Shown piece by piece: positions 1 through 3,913 of a stretch of DNA of 5,977 nucleotides (positions are counted from its first letter, which is position 1; every line of letters starts with the position of its first letter). The translations under genes were made by a program, and so were the position numbers. This DNA comes from Pedobacter schmidteae (GTDB lineage: Bacteria > Bacteroidota > Bacteroidia > Sphingobacteriales > Sphingobacteriaceae), in NCBI GenBank assembly GCA_945906015.1, contig CAMDQV010000134.1:1-5977 (forward strand). Direction: 5' to 3'. Below the pieces are notes generated by a model that worked only from the letters and a program-made list of their open reading frames with translations, was not told the DNA's origin and did not search any database.

Positions 1-76
1 TAAGTAGGTGTGGTAAGCTAACCCCTGCTCCAATGAGCATGGTATTCTGGATAAATTTTCTTCTGGTATTGTGCAT
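1..76 (-). CDS. N-terminus of a Tat-exported protein, truncated by the window edge
   Basis: Reading leftward from an ATG whose complement is at 74-76, 25 codons stay open to the window edge. They begin MHNTRRKFIQ and continue into a hydrophobic stretch (MLIGAGVSLPHLL). This is a classic twin-arginine signal peptide: T-R-R-K-F-I-Q at residues 4-10 fits the (S/T)RRxFLK consensus, followed by a short, glycine-containing hydrophobic core. In Bacteroidota such leaders are common on exported oxidoreductases of the Gfo/Idh/MocA type and on other cofactor-bearing or periplasmic enzymes. The mature domain lies outside the window, so no enzyme can be named. A longer 61-codon frame over the same DNA lacks any such signal and is treated as a shadow. 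The leader is clear; the rest is unknown. Confidence 0.72.
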   Translation of the reverse strand, partial: MHNTRRKFIQNTMLIGAGVSLPHLL

Positions 77-253
77 GGTTAATTTTATTTAAATTCTTAT
101 GTAGGCTTTTGAATAAGTTCAAAATTTCTTTGATTCTAAATTTAGAAAAAAAATTAAAAAGAAATAGCTCGGTTCTGAGAATTGTAATAAATAGGATAAT
201 CAATTATTGATTTGAAGGTTCAGGTTATTTAGAATTGTTGTAAGTCTTCAAAC
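77..253. other. A+T-rich upstream region of the Tat protein gene
   Basis: This is the 5' region of the minus-strand Tat-leader gene. It is very A+T-rich with several A and T runs (for example 145-160). No convincing gene, tRNA or strong hairpin is visible. TTTGAAG (211-217) and CTTCAAA (246-252) form a 7-bp inverted repeat overlapping the 16-bp repeat at 239-254. No clear Bacteroidota promoter (TTG plus TAnnTTTG) was found facing the Tat gene. Confidence 0.4.
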
Positions 254-254
254 T
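239..254 (+). repeat. 16-bp direct repeat, copy 1
   Basis: TGTAAGTCTTCAAACT occurs here and again, identically and in the same orientation, at 1514-1529. An exact 16-mer recurring 1.3 kb away is not expected by chance. Copy 1 lies directly before the helix-turn-helix fragment at 257-406. That arrangement resembles an insertion-sequence end next to the start of its transposase gene, but this is inference. Confidence 0.6.
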
Positions 255-256
255 AA

Positions 257-406
257 TGTTCACCAGAGATAGTTAAAAATGAAGTAATTTATTTGCATCA
301 GCAAGGTATGTCATGTAGAAATATCGCAGAACAAACGGATTTGAGTAAGTCTAAAGTAGATCGAATAATTCAGAGTCACAAAACAGATGACAACGTCTTA
401 CTTTAA
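257..406 (+). pseudogene. Helix-turn-helix fragment, probable transposase or recombinase remnant
   Basis: A frame opens just after the stop TAA at 254-256 and ends at TAA 404-406. It reads through HQQGMSCRNIAEQTDLSKSK, followed by VDRIIQ. This is a typical helix-turn-helix: a helix ending in Q-G-M-S, the (R/Y)xIA second helix, the turn at T-D-L-S, and the recognition helix KSKVDRII. Such domains begin many transposases and resolvase-like recombinases. There is no ATG before the domain (the first in-frame ATG, at 308, cuts into it), and the protein stops straight after it, so this is more likely a decayed remnant than an intact gene. A short regulator starting at a non-ATG codon is the alternative. 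The 16-bp repeat immediately upstream supports a mobile-element origin. Confidence 0.45.
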
Positions 407-524
407 TTTCAATGCCAAGGGTGAGAAAATATCTACTAGCATCACTATCTTTGATAAGCACGGAAGATGGATCATATTTAATCACGGTGGAATAAATAGT
501 TTCTTATTACTTCCTAATACTTGA
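387..524 (+). CDS. Possible 45-residue protein or frameshifted tail of the HTH gene
   Basis: An ATG frame of 45 codons overlaps the end of the helix-turn-helix frame by 20 bp in another reading frame. It begins MTTSYFNFNAKGEK and ends FLLLPNT. The composition is protein-like, with alternating polar and hydrophobic residues (ISTSITIF, GRWIIFN) that would fit beta strands. No family is recognised. It could be a small gene, or the continuation of the HTH gene after a frameshift near 390-405, which the overlap would also explain. No ribosome binding site is visible. Support is only the open frame and its composition. Confidence 0.25.
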   Translation: MTTSYFNFNAKGEKISTSITIFDKHGRWIIFNHGGINSFLLLPNT

Positions 525-558
525 TATTTTACTTTTGTATTAGAGTAAAAACCTATAC

Positions 559-599
559 AACAAAAAAGCCCCCGCTAATTCAGCGGGGGCTTTTTTGTT
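559..599 (-). terminator. Strong intrinsic terminator of the membrane-protein gene
   Basis: Perfect 18-bp inverted repeat (559-576 and 582-599) around a 5-nt loop. The core GCCCCCGCT/AGCGGGGGC is flanked by A6 on one side and T6 on the other, so it can terminate in both directions. It lies 13 bp past the stop of the minus-strand gene at 613-1425, which it most likely serves. It also insulates that gene from any transcript coming through 257-524. Confidence 0.9.
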
Positions 600-612
600 A
601 AGTAATATATTT

Positions 613-1425
613 TTATTTGTTTTTAACTGTAATAGGTAATGTTGGATTGGCCACCCATTTTACCAAGGTAGCAGCTAAGCCATATACATAGCTATAAATA
701 GTTAAGCTTATGTACATCATTACTAAGCCCAATATTACATTTAAGAATGCTCCGAAAACTGCTGCTAAGTCTCTGATATTCCAAACAAAATCACCATTAA
801 ATTCCGGATTTCCTCTATTGAATTGGTAGCTAGTTACAGAATGTAACATGTCGCTAAAAGAAGTTAAACCTACAGCATTTAGTAAAGTAGTCATTAAATC
901 AACTGGCAACGCTGCAATTGGAGCTAAGGGCATTAACATTTCTGTACCTTCATTTATTGGGTTAAACAAATTCGTGTCGAACACAAAAGATAAGGTAAAG
1001 TTCAAGGCGCTAAATAACGACAAGAGCGCAATCACTTCGCCAACAATGCGAATGTTGGTTTTTACAAAATCGCTAAATACAAATTCTACCATTCCTTTGT
1101 GCGTTCCACCTAGCGATTCGCCTCTTGATCGAATTACTTGAGCAATTGGGAATGCCGAAGCGAATAATAGAAGAGTTGTTAGCACTCCTCCGGCTTTTTC
1201 TAAGCCGCTATGTGCACCCGAAAGGTATTCAAAAGCTGCTTGAAGAAGGGTGTACTCCATCCAAATAAATAGCGCAAATGCTACCCATAAATAAATCGTT
1301 TTTGTGTAACAGCGAATACCGTCCTTGCCATCAAAATTGTCTATTCCATCGTTTAATGGTGCTTTAAATAATTTTTGATTTACCATCTGAGGCAAATCAA
1401 GTAATTGATTAAACTTTTTTTTCAT
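613..1425 (-). CDS. Multi-pass membrane protein of unknown function
   Basis: A 270-residue protein with a charged, lysine-rich N-terminus (MKKKF) and no cleavable signal peptide. Hydrophobic segments suggest membrane spans at about 43-65, 79-98, 126-149 and 224-256; the last is long enough for one extended or two short spans, and 164-185 is a weaker candidate. Between spans 2 and 3 is a glycine/charge-rich loop (RSRGESLGGTHKG, about 99-111), and 186-217 is a polar region. No catalytic, transporter or nucleotide-binding motif is recognised, so no function is offered. The ATG at 1423-1425 follows an A-rich tract, as is usual in Bacteroidota. The gene has its own strong terminator and looks like a single-gene unit, divergent from the gene at 1823. 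The plus-strand frame inside it (848-1141) is a shadow. Confidence 0.8.
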   Translation of the reverse strand: MKKKFNQLLDLPQMVNQKLFKAPLNDGIDNFDGKDGIRCYTKTIYLWVAFALFIWMEYTLLQAAFEYLSGAHSGLEKAGGVLTTLLLFASAFPIAQVIRSRGESLGGTHKGMVEFVFSDFVKTNIRIVGEVIALLSLFSALNFTLSFVFDTNLFNPINEGTEMLMPLAPIAALPVDLMTTLLNAVGLTSFSDMLHSVTSYQFNRGNPEFNGDFVWNIRDLAAVFGAFLNVILGLVMMYISLTIYSYVYGLAATLVKWVANPTLPITVKNK

Positions 1426-1513
1426 AATAATGGTTTTAATTTTTTTATTTAAACTTAGTAAAAAAAACTGTAAGTTTTATGTAGAAGTTACCAATAATTT
1501 TTAACCTTATAGC

Positions 1514-1545
1514 TGTAAGTCTTCAAACTTGTATGTCGTCAAAGT
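1514..1545 (+). repeat. 16-bp direct repeat, copy 2, with a diverged tandem unit
   Basis: 1514-1529 is identical to 239-254. It is followed at once by TGTATGTCGTCAAAGT (1530-1545), which matches the first unit at 13 of 16 positions. Two adjacent related 16-mers look like paired protein-binding sites, such as the repeated transposase sites inside an insertion-sequence end or tandem regulator sites. No transposase gene adjoins this copy. Confidence 0.5.
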
Positions 1546-1627
1546 AATTCAATTTTTATACGGACACTTCTTGCAAACTATTGACAACTACTTTATTCTT
1601 TGATTTATTGGTTCCGAATGTGGGAAA

Positions 1628-1701
1628 CCTAGGAAGGGAGGATAGCCGGCAATTCCTTGCCAGGAGAATGTATAAGATGTTGCGAGCTTCACTAACCCTA
1701 G
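1628..1701 (+). other. GC-richer block with nested hairpin potential
   Basis: About half of the bases from 1613 to 1709 are G or C, against roughly a third around it. Inside, GGCAA (1648-1652) and TTGCC (1657-1661) form a hairpin with a TTCC loop. It can be extended by CC (1646-1647) pairing with GG (1663-1664) across a bulged A. CTAGG (1629-1633) can pair with CCTAG (1697-1701) to close the whole block. It may be a small RNA, a leader element or a dispersed repeat. Strand and function cannot be decided. Confidence 0.25.
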
Positions 1702-1713
1702 TCTTTCCATAAA

Positions 1714-1737
1714 TATTCAATTACAACCAATTGAATA
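1714..1737. promoter_or_regulatory. Perfect 9-bp inverted repeat, operator-like
   Basis: TATTCAATT and AATTGAATA flank a 6-bp spacer (ACAACC). The dyad ends 85 bp before the orphan gene's ATG at 1823. Its spacing and symmetry are like a dimeric regulator site. No regulator is identified, and in A+T-rich DNA some such repeats arise by chance. Confidence 0.35.
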
Positions 1738-1822
1738 AGAGAGACATTTTATTCAAAATTCATGGTTTCCCCCTGATATTTGTAAATTGAAATTTATTGT
1801 AAGATGACACTTGAAATTTCTC

Positions 1823-2311
1823 ATGACACCTGTAATCAACTTAATTAATTTATTGGATAGTACATTCACAACCTCCTTTAGACACACCTCAAGTGTCTTG
1901 TATGGTGTAACTTTTGAAACAAGTAATGTTACTGAAACATATAGTAAGTTAATAGAACTTGAGAAAAACTACACCAACGGGATCAATACTGGTAAACATG
2001 TAGGTTTGCCAATAACTTTGTCAGACATTACTAATGTTAAACATTCCTTTAATTCGTTAGTTCAAGCATATTTAGAGTTGCATGGAATAAATGCGGTACC
2101 ATCTAGATTAAGGTTAAATGATATGTTGAAAGAATTACGGGTAAATGAAGAAAAAAAAGATGTTATCAATATGTCCGAAAAAGTGCTTAAAAATATTCTA
2201 GCGCCTAATCCACCGGAAAGAAAGCTAACCTATAAACAAAAAATAAAAGAAGCTGCGTTAAAAAAAAGTGAGGAACGAAAGCTAGAAATGATAAAAAAAT
2301 TAGGAAAATAA
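1823..2311 (+). CDS. Lysine-rich orphan protein of unknown function
   Basis: A 162-residue protein counted from the ATG at 1823. The frame opens four codons earlier with TTG at 1811, but the ATG is the more likely start. The N-terminal half (to about residue 95) is mixed and probably folded, with helix-like stretches at 40-50 (SKLIELEKNY) and 72-88. The C-terminal part, from about 98, is strongly charged (LKELRVNEEKKD) and ends in a lysine/glutamate helix (about 136-162), possibly a coiled coil or a nucleic-acid-binding tail. No signal peptide, membrane span or recognised motif is present. The neighbouring repeats and the tRNA make an accessory or mobile origin possible but unproven. Several A7-A8 runs in the coding sequence are potential slippage sites. 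A function cannot be given. Confidence 0.6.
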   Translation: MTPVINLINLLDSTFTTSFRHTSSVLYGVTFETSNVTETYSKLIELEKNYTNGINTGKHVGLPITLSDITNVKHSFNSLVQAYLELHGINAVPSRLRLNDMLKELRVNEEKKDVINMSEKVLKNILAPNPPERKLTYKQKIKEAALKKSEERKLEMIKKLGK

Positions 2312-2356
2312 GCTTATAGCTTACATAATGTATAAAAAAAACAGTGCTAAAATACC

Positions 2357-2375
2357 TTAAAATTACTAATTTTAA
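2357..2375. repeat. A+T palindrome downstream of the orphan gene
   Basis: TTAAAATTA and TAATTTTAA are perfect 9-bp arms around a single C. It lies 46 bp past the stop of the gene at 1823-2311 and touches the larger hairpin at 2374-2422. It is too weak (all A-T pairs) to be a firm terminator call. Confidence 0.35.
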
Positions 2376-2422
2376 TGCCTAAAATAGTCGATTAAACGTT
2401 GTTTAAGACTATTTTAGGCATT
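2374..2422 (-). terminator. Large perfect hairpin directly 3' of tRNA-Ala, possible terminator
   Basis: Perfect 16-bp arms (2374-2389 and 2407-2422; AATGCCTAAAATAGTC and its complement) enclose a further 6-bp stem (2392-2397 with 2401-2406) with a GTT loop and a 2-nt bulge on one side. On the minus strand the hairpin begins one nucleotide after the tRNA discriminator base, so it probably ends tRNA transcription or guides 3' processing. No U-run follows on either strand, so it is not a standard intrinsic terminator. It may also stop transcripts from the orphan gene. Confidence 0.5.
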
Positions 2423-2423
2423 G

Positions 2424-2497
2424 TGGAGAATATCGGATTCGAACCGATCACCTCTTCACTGCCAGCGAAGCGCTCTAGCCAAATGAGCTAATCCCCC
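2424..2497 (-). tRNA. tRNA-Ala, anticodon GGC
   Basis: The 74-nt cloverleaf folds completely on the minus strand. The acceptor stem is GGGGGAT with ATTCTCC, the D arm GCTC/GAGC has GG in its loop, the anticodon stem is CTTCG/TGAAG, and the T arm is ATCGG-TTCGAAT-CCGAT. The anticodon loop CTGGCAG places GGC at positions 34-36 (complement at 2461-2463), reading alanine codons GCC and GCU. The acceptor stem has the G3:U70 wobble pair, the main identity element for alanyl-tRNA synthetase, which confirms the assignment. The discriminator is A. CCA is not encoded (CAA follows), so it must be added after transcription. Confidence 0.95.
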
Positions 2498-2511
2498 TTG
2501 ATTGGAAAGTT

Positions 2512-2849
2512 TTAAAAGATGGGTTCTTCGGGTACAATTATCAGCATTTTTAACGACTTTTTCAAGTTTGTAAATGCTCGTTCAAGATTTTTGTTTCCCA
2601 ATGTTTTCTGGAAGGCCGATTCGTAAATCCAGAAATGAAGGCCATTCAACATGTTTTTCAGATTTATTTCTAATAATCAGATGATATGGGTTATGAACAA
2701 GCTTTGGTTAGTTTAAGGGCATATAAAATTCATTTCTCAATATATTCTATTTCTTTTTTGCTGGCTATAAGGCTTTTTTTTAGCATCCAGATCGCATATT
2801 TGCCCTTGAGCATGTGCAGAATGTAGTGTTCGCAATTAGTATAGAATTG
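2512..2849 (-). pseudogene. Possible decayed gene: three short minus-strand frames
   Basis: Three consecutive open frames on the minus strand, each in a different register, read like protein. 2730-2849 includes EHYILHMLKGKYAIWMLKK and has an ATG at 2811-2813. 2582-2707 includes HVEWPSFLDLRIGLPE and has no start codon. 2512-2652 has an ATG at 2650-2652, is 46 codons long, and begins MLNGLHFWIYES and ends VPEEPIF. Aromatic and charged residues are well mixed rather than the simple K/N/I/F mix of random A+T-rich DNA. A single gene broken by frameshifts would explain this. Chance frames or separate microproteins are the alternatives. No family is recognised, and the last frame overlaps the candidate tRNA promoter. 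Confidence 0.2.
2537..2565 (-). promoter_or_regulatory. Candidate promoter of tRNA-Ala
   Basis: On the minus strand TTGAAA (complement 2560-2565) and GATAAT (complement 2537-2542) are separated by exactly 17 bp. This would start transcription about 30-35 nt before the tRNA. It fits the general sigma-70 pattern rather than the Bacteroidota TTG/TAnnTTTG form, so support is moderate. Confidence 0.35.
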
Positions 2850-3059
2850 TCATAGAATTATCATAAAAGTATATATTCGTTGTTTATTATTTCAGAGAGC
2901 TAGTTTTAATTTTATACATTTATTTTATTAAATATATTACGTTTTAATAATATATTTACATTTAAGTTAATTAAATATTAAGTGCTGTCAGTCGCACTCA
3001 AAAAAAAACTGGGCGTATCTGAAAAGCCTTACGAGTAGGATAAACCTTAAACTTTTTAC
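2850..3059 (+). promoter_or_regulatory. A+T-rich leader and promoter region of the rhodopsin gene
   Basis: Between about 2880 and 2980 only around one base in eight is G or C. TTG (2847-2849) with TATATTCG (2872-2879) and TATATTTA (2951-2958) are each one base off the Bacteroidota -7 motif TAnnTTTG, but spacing to a -33 element is poor, so no promoter is assigned. AGTGC (2981-2985) and GCACT (2994-2998) form a small hairpin just before an A9 run (3001-3009 region). There is no Shine-Dalgarno sequence near the ATG; the nearest purine-rich patch, AGGA, is about 20 nt away. Confidence 0.35.
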
Positions 3060-3815
3060 ATGTCAACATTATTTCTTAATGCGATGACTGCTGATGCTAC
3101 AGCTTTATCGCGTATTACAAACGGTGATCCAATAGCAATAACCTTCTTTATTGGTTGTATGGCTATGTTGGCATCTGCAGTGTTCTTCTTCGCTGAAAGA
3201 AGCTCAGTAGATCCTAAATGGAGAATTTCATTATTAGTTTCAGGATTAATTACTGGAATTGCAGCAGTACACTATTACTACATGAGAGATTTTTATCTTG
3301 CAACAGGACAAAGTCCAACGGCATTTCGTTATGTAGATTGGACACTTACCGTTCCATTGATGTGTGTTGAGTTTTATTTATTAACAAAGCCATTTGGTGC
3401 AAAAAGCTCAACTTTATTCAAGTTGATTCTTGCTTCAATAGCTATGCTAATCTTTGGTTTTATTGGTGAAACTACAGGTATTGACAACAATATCATGTGG
3501 GGAGTTCTTTCTACACTTGGTTATTTGTACATCGTTTACGAAGTATTTGCAGGTGATATTGCCAAATTAACAAAAGAATCAAATAGCCCTGCTTTAGCAA
3601 ATGCTATGTTCTTGTTGAAAATCTTCATCACTCTAGGTTGGTCTATCTATCCTATTGGATACATGGTATTACCTGGAAACCTATTATCAGGTATGTTTGC
3701 AGTTAGTTCAATTGATTTGTTTTACAACATAGCTGATGCAATTAACAAAATTGGTTTCGGTTTAGTTATCTATTCTGTAGCAATAGCTGAAACAGCAAAA
3801 GCTAAAAAGGCATAA
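3060..3815 (+). CDS. Proteorhodopsin-type light-driven proton pump with an antenna-type glycine
   Basis: A 251-residue seven-helix retinal protein that pumps protons outward across the inner membrane when lit. Helices lie at about 25-45, 55-75, 88-108, 118-137, 147-164, 178-203 and 215-244. Helix C reads RYVDWTLTVPLMCVEFYLL. Asp93 (counterion and proton acceptor), Thr97 and Glu104 (proton donor) give the DTE motif of proton pumps, with Arg90 beside them. His71 matches the counterion-linked histidine of proteorhodopsin. In helix G Asp226 precedes Lys230, the retinal Schiff-base lysine. Met101 sits at the colour-tuning site (105 in green proteorhodopsin), where Leu or Met gives green absorption and Gln blue. 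Helix F carries WSIYP. Gly148 aligns, by ungapped counting from the helix-E glutamate, with the xanthorhodopsin glycine that lets a carotenoid touch retinal. The N-terminus is short, without a clear signal peptide. Retinal would come from the crtY and blh products downstream. Confidence 0.97.
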   Translation: MSTLFLNAMTADATALSRITNGDPIAITFFIGCMAMLASAVFFFAERSSVDPKWRISLLVSGLITGIAAVHYYYMRDFYLATGQSPTAFRYVDWTLTVPLMCVEFYLLTKPFGAKSSTLFKLILASIAMLIFGFIGETTGIDNNIMWGVLSTLGYLYIVYEVFAGDIAKLTKESNSPALANAMFLLKIFITLGWSIYPIGYMVLPGNLLSGMFAVSSIDLFYNIADAINKIGFGLVIYSVAIAETAKAKKA

Positions 3816-3848
3816 GCTGTTCTTAGTATATTGAAATTCAATTAATTT

Positions 3849-3887
3849 AAAAATAAAAGGTATCCTAATGGATGCCTTTTATTTTTT
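3849..3887 (+). terminator. Intrinsic terminator after the rhodopsin gene
   Basis: The left arm (3849-3865) and right arm (3870-3886) pair through AAAAGG/CCTTTT and ATCC/GGAT with one T-G wobble and a TAAT loop. The stem runs into T6 (3882-3887). It lies 33 bp after the rhodopsin stop and before crtY, so most rhodopsin transcripts should end here. Because A and T runs flank the stem it could act in both directions. Confidence 0.8.
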
Positions 3888-3913
3888 ATTCCCTTTTTAC
3901 TTTTATTTACATC

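Larger units (their letters stand above)
1426..1822. other. Divergent intergenic region, about 400 bp
   Basis: This separates the minus-strand membrane-protein gene from the plus-strand orphan gene, so both promoters should lie here, though neither is obvious. From left to right it holds poly-T/poly-A tracts (1440-1468), the 16-bp repeat with its diverged tandem unit (1514-1545), a GC-richer block (about 1613-1709), and a perfect inverted repeat (1714-1737). A 40-codon minus-strand frame (1588-1710, starting MERLGLVKLA) covers the GC-richer block; it is unrecognised and probably not a gene. Confidence 0.5.

Noticed and set aside
18..203. 61-codon minus-strand frame at the left edge
   Set aside because: It is low-complexity (F, L, K, N, I), has no domain, and overlaps the clear Tat-signal frame on the same strand.
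530..537. TACTTTTG, a perfect match to the Bacteroidota -7 motif TAnnTTTG
   Set aside because: There is no -33 element at proper spacing, and the only thing downstream on that strand is the terminator at 559-599.
848..1141. 97-codon plus-strand frame
   Set aside because: It lies wholly inside the minus-strand membrane-protein gene and reads as its antisense shadow.
1811..1822. TTG start for the orphan gene
   Set aside because: The in-frame ATG four codons later is a better start, and there is no ribosome binding site to favour TTG.
2424..2497. tRNA 3' end as a phage or island attachment site
   Set aside because: No second copy of the tRNA 3' segment was seen in the window and no integrase gene is present, so an att site cannot be claimed.
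2686..2826. 46-codon plus-strand ATG frame (MGYEQALVSL...)
   Set aside because: Hydrophobic and A+T-driven, with no motif, and it conflicts with the more protein-like minus-strand frames. Kept out as probable chance.
3336..3371. Possible sodium or chloride pump
   Set aside because: Helix C has Asp93-Thr97-Glu104 (DTE), the proton-pump signature, not the NDQ or NTQ patterns of sodium and chloride pumps.
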